From: Centropus unirufus
Lineage: Eukaryota > Chordata > Aves > Cuculiformes > Centropidae
Reading direction: 5' to 3'
Assembly (NCBI GenBank): GCA_013397695.1
Contig: VYZI01000193.1
Span: 758,661-822,660 of the forward strand
DNA: 64,000 bases
The notes beneath the pieces were generated by a model. The model ran no database searches. It had not been told where the DNA came from and saw only the letters and a list, made by a program, of their open reading frames with translations. Each line of letters begins with the position of its first letter. The stretch's first letter is position 1. Positions 40,386-52,059 of this stretch are shown here, piece after piece. The position numbers and the translations under genes were made by a program.

Positions 40386-41185
40386 AGTGACAGACTGGAT
40401 CCATGAGCCCAGGCCAATTATATGAGGTTCAACGAGGCCGAGTTCTGGGTTCTGTACTTCGGTCACAACAAAGTCATGCAATGTTACAAGCTTGGGGAAA
40501 TGTGGCTGGCAAGGTGCCTGGCAGAAAAGGATCTGGGGGTGCTGGTCAACGGCCACTTGAATATGAGTCAGGAACATGTCCAGTTGGCCAAGGTGGCCAG
40601 CTCCATCCTGGCTTGTATCAGAAATGGTGTGGCCAGCAGGACTAGGGAAATGATTTTCCCCCTGTGCTTGGCACTGGTGAGGTCACACCTCGAATACTGT
40701 GTTCAGTTTTGGGTCCCTTCTAACAAGAAGGACATCGAGTGGCTGCAGCATGTGAAAAGGACCGGATTAAAGGTCTAGAGCAGAAGTCTTATGAGGAGAA
40801 ACTGAGGGAACTGGGGCTGTTTCGTCTGCAGAAAAGGCAGCTGAGGGGAGATGATGTGACTACCCATAACTAAAGGACTTTGTGGCAAGGTGGGTTTTCG
40901 TCTCTTCTCTCAGGTAACAAGTGATAGAACAAGAGTAGATTGTCTCAAGTTCTGCCAGGGAAGGTTTGGATTTGATATTAGGTAAAAATTCTTAACTGAA
41001 AGAGTGATGAAACATTGGAACAGGCTTCCCAAGGAAGTGGTTGAGTCTCCATCCCTGGAGGTGTTCAAGAAGGGTGCACATGTGGCACTTTGTGTCATGG
41101 TTTAGTAGGCATTGTGGTGTTGGGCTCATGGCTGGACTTGATGATCATAGAGCTCTTTTCCAACCTTAATTATTCTGTGATTCTC
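40386..41185 (+). mobile_element. CR1 LINE 3' portion with ORF2 C-terminal remnant, plus strand
   Basis: A continuous open segment of 118 codons at 40422-40778 encodes the CR1 ORF2 C-terminal region. Visible parts are MRFNEAEFWVLYFGHN, LAEKDLGVLVNGHLNMSQEH, ASRTREMIFPLCLALV and SHLEYCVQFWVPSNKKDIE. Stops and a frameshift follow after about 40778. The DNA then runs through TTGGATTTGATATTAGG and ATTGGAACAGGCTTCCC to a 3' end with TTCCAACCTTAATTATTCTG and TGATTCTCTG. It is 5'-truncated and belongs to the same subfamily type as the copy at 37.5 kb. Confidence 0.94.
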
Positions 41186-41189
41186 TGTT

Positions 41190-43000
41190 TTAGACAAAAG
41201 TTTTTACAGACAGGATAATTAATTTACAAAGCAATTAGTTGATTAGGACAGTTAATTCTGCAAAAGAAATACTTCCAAGGAAGGTATAACCATATGTGTA
41301 TAAAGTTCCAGTTATTCTTTCAAATAATACTAGAAAAGAAATAACATAGTAGAATTATTAAAAAGAAGTCGTCTAGAATTAACAAAAGGAAACTTATTTT
41401 ACTTAATAAATTATATATTGAATTCAGCACCACAGTATATTGTATCCAAAGGATAGTTTATGATGATTTCGTGTGAGAGTGTAAGAGGGCTACATTTCCT
41501 AGTCTTTAAGGGCCTAAGTTTAGGCAAAGGTGTTCATTAAGGAGAATCAAATATTTCCTCTTAAGTCTCTTACTCACTGCTCTTGAATAAGATATCAGAG
41601 GAGATAACGCTAAGTTACGGGTGCTTACGGTATACCTGCTGTCAGGTGTGCACCCACTCCAAAATCCTGAACTTGCGTTAGAGGAGCTCCTTAGGTAGGA
41701 CAAAGCTACTTTCCAGCCTTCATTTGGAAAGTAACTGGTGCTCCTTGAGAAGAGAGGAGGAGAAGGATAGGTGGTAAAGAGGAGTTACCATACAGGTACC
41801 ATCTGAAATGAGGCCATCGCTGGAGGGTGGCATAGTCATGAAATACGGAAAATCCTAGACATTATTTAATTGCTGTGGTACTTGTCTTTTAAAACAACAG
41901 TTCAATCCGCAGTTCTATCCTACTCTGTTAATTTATAGTGGGTATAGTATGAACCAGCCTATGCAATCCCATGGCTTTGTAAAGGTGTCCAATGTATTTG
42001 TGCCACCAATGCAGATACGAGAAGGACTATTCTGTATTATTGCAGTGCACCACATCAGGTACTGCACTCTCCCATCATGCTGGGCCCAGCTCTACTGCTG
42101 CTGCTTCTTCCAGAGTGAGCTGAGTGTCTCCTTCCAATCCTGCACTGCATGACCTATAGATAAAGTTGATGATCTAGACCATCATGCTGTTTTTCTTTGT
42201 AAAGCATTTGCCTCTGGTTTGGAAGCTATGTCGAAGTGCATGTAATTAATGAAATGGGCTGCAGTGGTGATGTGGGGACTTTTTTGCTTTTTATTCCATT
42301 TGATTTCTGAAACCTCTAGGATTAACCTTCAGCCTGTATGAGTCAGGAAATCTATTTATGTTGCACCATCAGTGCAATCTTTTTAGTAACTGTGTTTTTT
42401 TTAATACAAGTAATGATATTTGCAATCATATTTTCTGGCGCTGAGCTACATTTCATGTTTTGTTATGCAACATCTAAATAATAAAGTGGCCTTCTTATCC
42501 TTTCTAGTTTCTGACTTGTGAGTATGATGTCCTTTTTATTCTGGTTGTTTTCCATGCTCCATGTAGGGAGACGGAGTTGGTATGATTTGAGAGTAAAGAC
42601 TGTTAAGTGTCTGATGTTGAAACCTATAGACATTACTTCAGGAACACTGATAATCAATAGATGGAGAGATAGGAAATGGGTATCTCTCCGAATGCTGTGG
42701 GCACTGCCATGGATCCTGGTGTTTTCTGGCTGCTCAGAATGAGAAGAGGGGTAGGAGGATTTGGTAGGTTACATTATAGAAGCGTCTGGGATGTAGACAG
42801 GGAGTTTTAAATGTGATTGTGAAAGTCCTCATCTTTGGTTTCATTCTTTATTGTGCTGAATTCATTTAGAAGGAGCCAGTGACAGCCAAGAGGTGTAGGC
42901 AAATTATCACATACTACTGATGATTTTATTGGGTGCTATACATAAAATGAAATATTTAAAATAAATATACAGAGAATAATGTTGGTTTTAAGTAAAAACA
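41190..43000. other. Unassigned noncoding sequence
   Basis: A+T-rich unique sequence with only short open frames on both strands. No gene or named repeat recognised. Confidence 0.5.
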
Positions 43001-43005
43001 AAAAT

Positions 43006-43109
43006 TAAAAAGTACATGATCAGGTGTACATAAATAAGTAAATAATATAACTATACACATATATACATACATGTATTTATACATAAATAAATAAAAAAGT
43101 ACATAATCA
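43006..43109. repeat. Low-complexity A/T tract flanked by a direct repeat
   Basis: TAAAAAGTACATGATCA (43006-43022) recurs as TAAAAAAGTACATAATCA (43092-43109). The 69 bases between are built from CATAAATA- and ACATATAT-like words. This may be a local duplication of about 86 bp, or a target-site-like repeat around an A+T-rich insert. It ends just before the CR1 fragment. Confidence 0.5.
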
Positions 43110-43124
43110 CTCCCCTCAACGTGC

Positions 43125-43492
43125 TGTCTATCTATGCATCTTTTGATGGAGCGCAAGGTACAGTTAGCCTTCTTGGCTGGGAGCAAATTTCTGGCTCATG
43201 TCAAGCTGCTCATCAGCATCCCAAATTCCTTCTCTACAGGGCTACTCTCAGTCCCTTTATCCCCCAATCTGTATCAATACTGAGGATATCTGGTACCAGG
43301 TGCATGGCACTTGGCCATGTTGGATGCTGTGAGGTTCACATGGCCCCACTCCTAAAGCTTGTCCAGGTGCCTCTGGATGACCTTCCCTCCGGTGTGTCAG
43401 TCGCACCATTCATCTTGGTGTCATCTCCAGACTTACTGAGGGTGCAGTCTACCCCACTATCAATGCCACTGATTGTTGTTTTAAACAACAAA
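43125..43492 (-). mobile_element. Internal CR1 LINE fragment, minus strand, lacking a 3' end
   Basis: The plus strand is the antisense of CR1 ORF2. Recognisable pieces are TTAGCCTTCTTGGCTGGGAG, TTCTGGCTCATGTCAAGCTG, CCTTCTCTACAGGGCTACTC, then CATGGCACTTGGCCATGTTG and TTGGTGTCATCTCCAGACTT. The match fades at both sides, near 43125 and 43492. Neither a 3' tail nor terminal 8-mers are present. CR1 normally keeps its 3' end, so this piece was probably cut off by a later deletion or rearrangement. Confidence 0.88.
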
Positions 43493-44726
43493 TCTAACAA
43501 ATTTAAGTTAAACAATGTTCAGTGTGCTGAAGGAAATCTGTGGTCAAAAGAGAACAAATTACCATACGGGACTAAGAAGAGGTGCACTGCATCTTTCAAG
43601 CAGGTGGATGGATAGTGTTTGGGAGTCTTGACTCCCAATGGTAGTTTTACGTACCAGGTAAGGATTTGGTGACCATCTATTTGGTATGTACTGGTTTTAA
43701 CTGTGCATGAGTACACAATAGACTTTTTTTATCCCCCATATTTTTTCCCCAAAATTAGTTCCTATAAAAATTCTTCATTTTACTTAGTAGTCTCCCAGAA
43801 GGAATTAGCCCCTTGGAAAATGTATAACAATAGTGTAATATTGAGGTAAAGTGCTGGCAGGATTTCATGGCTTACTTTTAGAATGCTTCTACTTTATTTT
43901 CTCTTTACAGGCTTAACAACACTAAGATCATCTTAACTGTGTCGGTACTTTTCAAATCCAGTTGATTATTTTCATGATGAAAATTAACATTTTTAAGTGC
44001 TTTGCTGGATCATGGCCCAGATGATTGTTACCTCTTTCCAATGAGTGTTTTAAAGCTTCCTTGATCATCATAATAATGGAATTATAACAATAATTATTAA
44101 CGAACATTATTACTTTGTAAATTCCCCTGTGATTCTAACTGCATAAAAGAATTAGTCTCAGTTCCAGTATTTCATAAATGTGCCTTGGCAATCTTAATGC
44201 AATTTATCTACTTTCTTGCCTACTGATAATGTATTTATTACTATTTCTGGTAAAGAGACATCCTTTGTGATTTGGAGGTGGACTGTTTTGATCACAGGGA
44301 ATAAGATAATGAATCTTCAAAACTGCATCTGTTAAAAAAAGCAAGACAGACTTAGTTGACTTTTGAAAATTACCCTTTGAAAATATAAAATATCTTCCTT
44401 TCCAAATCTAGAAAGAAAAGCAGCAGAAACTGAGAAGTTAGGGACCTAACTGAGGACCTTGGATCTAGGTCTTTGTTTCACTAAAAATAGGAACTAGATA
44501 ATAAGAATTAATTTAATAAGTGTCAAAAACATTGAAGAAAAATTTTTGCACTAACCCCCTTGGATCCTTCCTGGTGACTTATGCATCGTTGATAGTTGCA
44601 TCTCCATTGTGATGAGTGTGCTGGTGGAGAACCTCAGCAGAGATCCTGCTGCTGTCCATTGCTGTCAGGGGTGATTTTGAATAGTGAAGCTGTTTAGGTC
44701 TCATTATGCTTGTGTAAGGCTGAAAG

Positions 44727-44750
44727 ATATATATGTGTATATATATATAT
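44727..44750. repeat. TA/TG microsatellite
   Basis: Alternating ATATATATGTGTATATATATATAT-type run; purine-pyrimidine alternation throughout. Short and of no evident function. Confidence 0.85.
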
Positions 44751-46321
44751 GAAATGAAGGGCTCATTTTTTTAATCTCATTTTAATAAACTCAATAGTAG
44801 GAGAAATGCAGTGCATGTCAACAGCCAGAACAACTCATCTCTTTTACTCATTCAGTTGTATGAGAAGGTTACTTTGAGTCCCAGAGAAAAGCTTGATGCC
44901 AAAGCCTGATACCATGACTGAAGGGAAGCCATGAAGGACACGGAGAACATTGGAGCACCATACATAGACTGAAGTGGCTGGCAAACAGGAGCCACAAGTG
45001 TCAGAGATGCTACAAGATTTATTTTTTTTTTATGCATAAGAATGGTAGGAGACTGATTGTTTAAAGGAAACAACAGGAAAGTGACCTGATTTGGTCGAAG
45101 TACTAAAGTTACTGCAGTGCAATGTTTCAACTCTTTGTAGCACTGTCAGTCTGGACAGGTTTGCAAAATTAACAGGGTAGGTACTTCCCAAACACCTTGT
45201 AGCACCACACAGATAGTTATGGAAGCCACCTATAGTCTCTAGTTCATCTCTAGTGGTTGTGGTCTCTGGTCTTCCTCCTGTTGTGACAAATAAAATGTTG
45301 TTCTGTGCCAGCTTTCTGTAAGTGCAACAATGCAGAGCACTTCATATGGCTTACTTGATACTGTTTCCTCTCATGCCAGTTTCATGCGTCTTTTCCTGAA
45401 TGAAACTGTATATCAAACTAGATAAAAAGCCATCAAACACAGTTACGTCTTGAGTCACATTCCTTTGTAACAAAAGTATGAACTGAGAAGTCAGAGGCTT
45501 TTTTTGCAATTCATGTATTTGATGTGCTTGGGTTTTTTGAGTACTGAGGAAACAAAACTTCATCTTTTTCCTGTCTGATGGCATACTCAAATGCACCAAA
45601 TGGGGTTTATAAGTTAGGTTTCACAATTTAATTAACTGGGCTGATTGTCTCAATAAACAGGAAAAATGGTAGATAAAATACATTAAAATAAAAGGCTTTG
45701 AAAACTAGTCCCTCGCTCTGTGTCCTTGCACAGCTGGCTTTTTCCTCCAGTACAGCAGAGCAAACAGTATGAAGTCCCCTCCAGTTGCTCCTGTTTTTGT
45801 AACCTCTGAGGGCTGGCTGCAGATCTGCTCCTTAGTACAGGGAAAAATCATTATCCTCTCAGGGATGCCTTGGGCTACAGGGTCGTAGCTTGATTTGAAG
45901 GAACAAACCTCGTGCTGTATGGCAGGTGGCTTCTGGTTGAGTTACATCCTGGGAGAGAGACTCCCCTGGGAAGGCAGAAGGCACTGTATGAGTTTGCCCG
46001 GCTTGGGGAACAAAGCCTGTGAAGTCACTCTCTTGCTCTCTGAAGGTTTTCAGTCCCAGACTCCGCATGCAAGGGTAGCACAGGCAGATGACCCAACTAC
46101 CTCCTGTTCTCCCATACAAAATATACCATGTGCATTGTTTTCTCCTGGAAACATCCAAATTTAAATGTCATGCTATCTGCCCTTAAAGATACATATACAT
46201 CACTGAGGAACTAAAGGTGGAGGAGCCAGTGAAACCTCAGTCATGAGAGTTGAGGGTTTGGTTTTGATAGACTGTGCTGCCCTTCATGCAGGGTGTCCCT
46301 TACACAGATTTTTGTCAGAAC

Positions 46322-46357
46322 GCTCATGATGCTCATGCTCATGGTGCTCATGATGCT
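46322..46357. repeat. Short tandem repeat of GCTCATGRT
   Basis: The order is GCTCATGAT, GCTCAT, GCTCATGGT, GCTCATGAT, GCT. This makes four near-copies of a 9-base unit, one of them shortened to 6. The change by multiples of three is interesting if translated, but no coding frame is supported here. Confidence 0.7.
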
Positions 46358-47949
46358 GTAGAGCATTTACTGCTTATTGGTGCAAAACCACCTCCTCCAG
46401 CCAGCCTTACATAGGTGTGGGCAACAAGTACTTCTGTGACCCATTTGGGAACCACAATGAAATTTATACTCCTTCCTTTAAAGCAACACTGGTGTTCATT
46501 GATACCTCAGCTTGTTCTTAGCAGAAGTCTGTGATATACACATCTAATCATTAAGAAACGAACATTCCCCATGCTTGAACTACCTTGCAGTCCTGCTGAA
46601 GCTAAGAGAAACTGCCTGTAACACAACAGCAGAACTGGACAATGTAGGTTAAAAAAATGATTTCTCAAACCCTGACTACAGTTTATCAGCTTGCATGGGT
46701 CATTTAAATGTCACTATTTCGTGCTCCATGTTTTGTGCAGCAGAGCAGCATTTTTTTTATATTATAAAAAGACAGGAAGACTCCAGTACAAGACATCTAG
46801 CAAATTCAGTGCTCCAACCACAAAAGATCACCAGCTTTTTAAGAGTTGATAGCATATCAGTAGTCTGGAAGTATGCTGGTAAGGTCATTATTGAATTGTC
46901 TAGAAAATTCCTCTTCTTCTTTGTTATCAGTTTATCATAGGACATTACTCAGTCTGACAGGGACAAAAGTTTTTACATGCTTTTTGGCAGAAAGTACTTT
47001 GAAAACAGGGTGAAGAGATGGAATATCTCCAATTGGACTCTTAAATTCAGTATTAACTTAATTCTTTCCTCTTTAGAGAGCACTAAATACATTTATATAT
47101 TATTTATGTAATGGATAAATTCTATTCTGCCTTTTTAAAGCTGTATGCCTTAAGTTCTCTTATTTTATCCTCATCCTCCTGCTTGAACAGATAAATATTT
47201 TCTATGTGAATTTGGTGAAATTTCTATATCCTGAAACTGCTACAGAACAGGCGGGCTGTATCAAACACATTTAGTCAAATCTTAAGTGACAGATTATGTG
47301 TTGCATTTGTATTTCAGGTTCTGATCACAAATTCATTATTTGTCAGTATCCTTGGCTTGTACTGCTCTCAAAATTTAAAATGTTTTGCAGAGAAAAAAGT
47401 TCATCACTTTTTTTGAACCATAAAAATTATAGCACTCAAGTATATAATTAAGCCAATACACAGTATCTTCTTATATACCTCAGAAGTTAAAATTTTCACC
47501 TGGGATAAATAGAGGCTAGGATATTTGGTATTTTGGTACAGATTGTGCTTTTTTTTTAATGTTGCTGCTTATCTTCACAGCAATAGTATGATGGGTTACA
47601 GTTGATGTCCACTAAGCTATTCACTGCAGCTTTGTTTCCTTTGAAACCTGTTTTGGTTTTTTGATGTCTGTTGCCTACTAATACTTCAATGGTAAAAATG
47701 AATAAATAGAAGTTTGCTTCTGTAAGCTCAAAGGCCCAAACAGACGAATTTCAATTGTTTACCTCACTAGTTAGAGAGAAGGCTATCAAAATACAGTATT
47801 GTGGTTGCTACTTTTTGCTGTCTTTTGATGTGTTCCATAACGCACAACATTTAGTCTTATATGGAGCATATTTCCCATTTTTGTCAGAAGCTACTGTTAT
47901 TTTTTTGCAGATATCAGTAATTTAAAGAAGTTGTTTTTGGAAGTTTTCT

Positions 47950-48060
47950 TTAATTACTCTTCATAGGACCATTGGCACTGCAGTGAAGTTGTGTGAGTGT
48001 CTCTAAAAGCCGTGCAGGAACATTGAACCATTGCAGACCTGCAGTAATCTCATCATCTAC
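47950..48060 (-). CDS. Candidate terminal coding exon (minus), product not recognised
   Basis: Read on the minus strand, CTTTTTTCTTTTAG is a near-ideal polypyrimidine tract and acceptor ending at 48061. From 48060 the sequence is open for 36 codons in phase 0 and ends with TAA at 47950-47952. It begins VDDEITAGLQWFNVPARLLE and continues TLTQLHCSANGPMKSN. The other strand is closed in all frames. The composition is strikingly protein-like for A+T-rich DNA. There is no AATAAA just downstream; an ATTAAA overlaps the stop codon and another lies near 47555. I do not recognise the C-terminus, and no upstream partner exon was found in the remaining 16 kb. An unrelated cryptic acceptor with a chance frame cannot be excluded. 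Confidence 0.33.
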   Translation of the reverse strand, partial: VDDEITAGLQWFNVPARLLETLTQLHCSANGPMKSN

Positions 48061-48069
48061 CTAAAAGAA

Positions 48070-51000
48070 AAAAGCTGGTCTTAGAAATATGGTAGAAAAA
48101 AAGAATTATCCTATGACTATAAATACTTAATCTACATTAAATCTTTTAGAGTTTGGGGTTGTTAAACATTTCATGTGAAACTTTCAGCTTAATTTTTGTG
48201 TATTAAAAGTAGTTAGTTACAAGTATGTATGTAAGATGTGTATATGATACTATCATCTCATTTAGATTTATTCTTCTGGGTTTTGTTTTGGTTTTATTTC
48301 TACTACTAAAATAAACTGCAACATTAGTCATTGGACCAAAGAGAACTTTTCTTTCTGAAACAGGTGACACCCACTCAAAGGTTCCCTTTTTTTAACTGAC
48401 AATCCAGAGTTTTCAAGTTCTATTGATTGCTAGGGTCTTTCCCTTGCAATCTATGACACATTTTTAGCACTGCTCATCTTATATTTTCTGTGTGTTTGCA
48501 GGTAGTAATTTCTCACAGAGCATTTATAAGGAGAGAGCAGAAGATTAAAAACTTGGTTGCTCTTGGACCTGGAAATGGATATACAGCAGGGGCAGGTCCT
48601 TCCTGGGAGAACTGCAATGTCTGCTTAATTTTTCATTTGGAGCAATGCAGTTGTTTGGAAGCTAAAAATAATTGCTTTTTCTATTTGTATGTTTGTTTTC
48701 TCTCTGGTCAAATAGGACTAAGTGTGTGTGATATGTAGTGGAGCGTCTGTTGATTCAGAGAACTGTGAACAAATAGTGATGACAAAGTCAAAAGCCACGC
48801 TCTGGCAAAGAGGAGCGAGTGCTGTGTGCTGGTGGTGCGTAGCAGAGGATGATTGTCACTGACAACACAGGCTGTTGGTGGCAGGGAAGTAGGAGGCTTT
48901 CTGTTTATTTTATGTCACTTTTGCTTCTTTACTGGCAAGTTCCTGATCTAAGTTGCCCTGCATTTGAAAACGCTGGGTGGTACTGACTGACAAGTATATT
49001 TGACATGGGGATGAAAATTAAATGCTGGCCTCGCACCTCAGTTTTCCTGTGATTTGCATGCAGCCAAATGCTATCTCATGCTGTGTATCAGGAACACACT
49101 GACATTTTCTTCCTTCAAAAGTGCAATGGGACATGAAGAGCTAGCAGGGAATGGTGTAAAATTAAGTAAGCAAGTAATGTTTTTCTTCTGTGTTCAGTGG
49201 GTCATTGTGGGATAAGAAGACACCCTGGTTTCCTCCACTGATGTGATGGGAAGGACAGCAATCTACTCTGTAAAGCACTATGAATGTACTTCTCTGAGCA
49301 GCTTGCAGACTGAGTAGGAAACATAAAAATCCAAATGTGCATATTACAAAGTGAGCAGGAGAAAAAGTCTTCTCAGTATTCTGTACTTCATTATAGGTTT
49401 TAATGTGCTGCAGGCAATGTAAGTTGGTATCTTTGTGGTTTGGCAGCTGAAACACTTTTTCAGTGCACTAGGTTATTGACTGTGGCCATCGGACCTTGCT
49501 GAATGACCACACTGTTCCCCAGGTTTCTGGAGCTGGCAGGACCCATGGCTGCACCTCTGCAGAGCTGCTGACTGCAGTGGGCAGAGGCAGAGTGGGCATG
49601 TTGGCACTGTCCATGATTTCACTCTTTGCCTTCTAACTTGTGGTATGCTTTGGGGATGTCAAGAGCATTTTACAGATAAAAAAAAATCATCACCACCACA
49701 ATCACTTGAAAATAGGAGACAAAAGAAAAGGCAGATTGCTGCCTTAAATTCCTCTTGCTCCTTGCTTTAGCCTTGACAACCCTGTTGGCTCTCAGTCCAT
49801 TGAACTATATCCAGGCTGCCACTGAGTCTCTCACATTGTTCACTTCCACCCTGTTTTATCATTCCTGCTTCCCCATGTTTGTGCTCCCCTGCTTGTCCTT
49901 GCCTGCACAATGGCCTTCCTCTCACTGTTCTTCTGATTTTGCTGACATTTTGGGTTGGCTCTTAATTTTCACATTCTTTCCATAGCCTCTGTTCCCATAG
50001 CTTTAGACCAAGCAGCACATCTCTTTTGCGTATTTCGTTTTATTACTGCTTCCTCCCAGTCTTCCTGGGGAAACTTATCACTTTTTATTCCTGCTTGTAG
50101 CAGATTTCAGGATCCTGAGATCCTGAAAAGGAGCACCAGCAGTGACTGTGGCTCCTTCTCTATCCAGTGAATTAGCTCCTAGTGTTCAACCCAATGCTGA
50201 AATTGTGGAGCTGTGTAGCCTGGATTGAGATTTGTGGGAAAGCTCTGAGAACCTTCTCCCCCGTTCCTCCAGGACGTGCTTTTAGGGCTAGCCTTGCCTG
50301 CAGTATTGCATGAGCTGTGGTTCAGGTGTGCTTGTGTCTGGCTTGGCTCCTTTCTGCCCATGCCCTGCCCCCTTCCCATCTCGGCAGGGCCTCAGACCCA
50401 CGTCATTGCGATGGTCTTGTCCAATGATCCTGATTGTCCTGGTTGCAATCAACTCACATCCATACTGCATCTAAAGGGGCCACCAGCTTGTGCCCCAGGG
50501 GTGAGGGGCTGCCCAGCTGCCCGTGGCCTCTGGCTGCCCATGCCCCTGCACTCACTTAAATGTCCCCTCCCACCCAACTATCTTCAGAGCAACCTGAGCA
50601 AGATCCTTGGATGCGGCAGTTTGTCTTGTTTAGATGGTAAACGGCTTGTAGTTAAAGGAGTTCAGTCAACTGGAAACATTCATTGGCTTGAACCGTGCAC
50701 TTACAGAGCTGGCAGCTGTAAACTTGTTGCTATGCTCTGCACAGACAGTGACCTTGATTTTTTTTGCTTATACTAATGGCTTTTTCCACTTTTCACCAAA
50801 ACACACAATTTAGTTGATTCCCGTGGTGTTCACCGAGTGTTTGTGGGTCTTTGAACGGGGATATTGGAAGACCCTGGCTTTAAAGCATGGCAACCCATAG
50901 GGAATTGCTACTGGGTCAAGTGTAGGAGCTTGCTTTGTTTATCCAGTGATGGAAGTTGTTAGTGTGATGAATGAGGACCAATAAACTGAACAAAGAGAGT

Positions 51001-52050
51001 TCTTAACTAATGATGGATAGAAAAATAAATCCAATGGTCAGAAACATCATAGAGAAAGTATGCACAGTAAAGTGCAAAACCAGTAGTGATGAGGATATAG
51101 GAAAAGAAAATATCAAACAGAGTTTTTTGCACAAGAGCTCAAAATGTATTCAGTGAGTGGTTCAGTGCTGTAGAGGGCTTGGGCTGTTGCTCCAAGGAGA
51201 ATGAAGTGACCAGAAAAAGGGTGAAGACCTGAAGAACAGAATTTTCCCATTGGTATTACTGTCAGTCTGTAGAAAGATATACAGCAGCAAATCAAGCTGC
51301 ACTTCGTGCTAGTTTTGGAGCAGCAGTGATTTGAAGTAAATCACTCTGTAAGTGTGGGAAAGCATTTGGAGGCAAGTTTTGTGGGTTATCTTGGATAAAG
51401 CCTTTGTTGCTATTTGAAATCAAAAGCCTAAGAGAACATGAAAGTACTGCTCTCTCCAGCTCTGTACGTGTGGCTAGCTCTTGAAAGGCAAACGATGTTT
51501 TGAGTAACAACTGCCTCGTATTGAGGACCTCCACAGAAGAAGAAAGGCTTCGACTTCACAGAGAACTTGTGAGCATACAGAGTGGCATTTTTCTTAGTAT
51601 ACATAGAATCTTTTTGACATCTGAAGTATGGCAGATAAATATTGTATGTAGTCAATTGTAATAATAACTATAGATATTATTTTATATAAAACATCGTGAT
51701 ATTTTAAACTTGTGCTCTATAATGAAATACAAATTCTACTCCTGTCTCCCTAGATTCTGTTAGATAACCCCTGTTAGATTCCTGGTCGTCTATGCCTTTC
51801 AGTACTGTTGATTACTATATATTGAAAAGACACAGTCAACAACCAGAGACCCCTTTGAACAAACAAAACAAAAAGTCTACTCCTCTCCCAGTGAGAATGA
51901 CTCATAAATCGTTATGAGTTGATGTATAACATGAAAGGAAAAGACAGATGGGGAATTGCAAAGAAACAGTGAAAGAAAATCAGCCATGAGGATAGAGAGT
52001 GGTCTCAACTTTCCTCAGCAGCCTACATGCTGTCAATTTTTTTTTTAATT
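48070..52050. other. Unassigned sequence with a G+C-richer patch
   Basis: Positions 49480-50640 are richer in G+C than the rest and C-rich on the plus strand (for example CCCATGCCCTGCCCCCTTCC near 50358). A 166-codon plus frame at 50276-50776 is the longest in the window outside CR1 shadows. Its translation is rich in Leu, Pro and Cys with no motif I recognise. Its length can follow from low stop-codon density in G+C-rich DNA. An 80-codon minus frame at 51292-51534 looks protein-like but has no donor. The patch might be an unrecognised LTR or other repeat. Confidence 0.4.
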
Positions 52051-52059
52051 ACCATAGCA

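Larger units (their letters stand above)
43500..47940. other. Unassigned noncoding sequence
   Basis: A+T-rich sequence with a TA/TG dinucleotide tract at 44727-44750 and a small GCTCATGAT repeat at 46322-46357. No gene, RNA or transposon recognised. Open frames of 80-100 codons, such as 45859-46158 (-), show no supporting motif. Confidence 0.5.
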
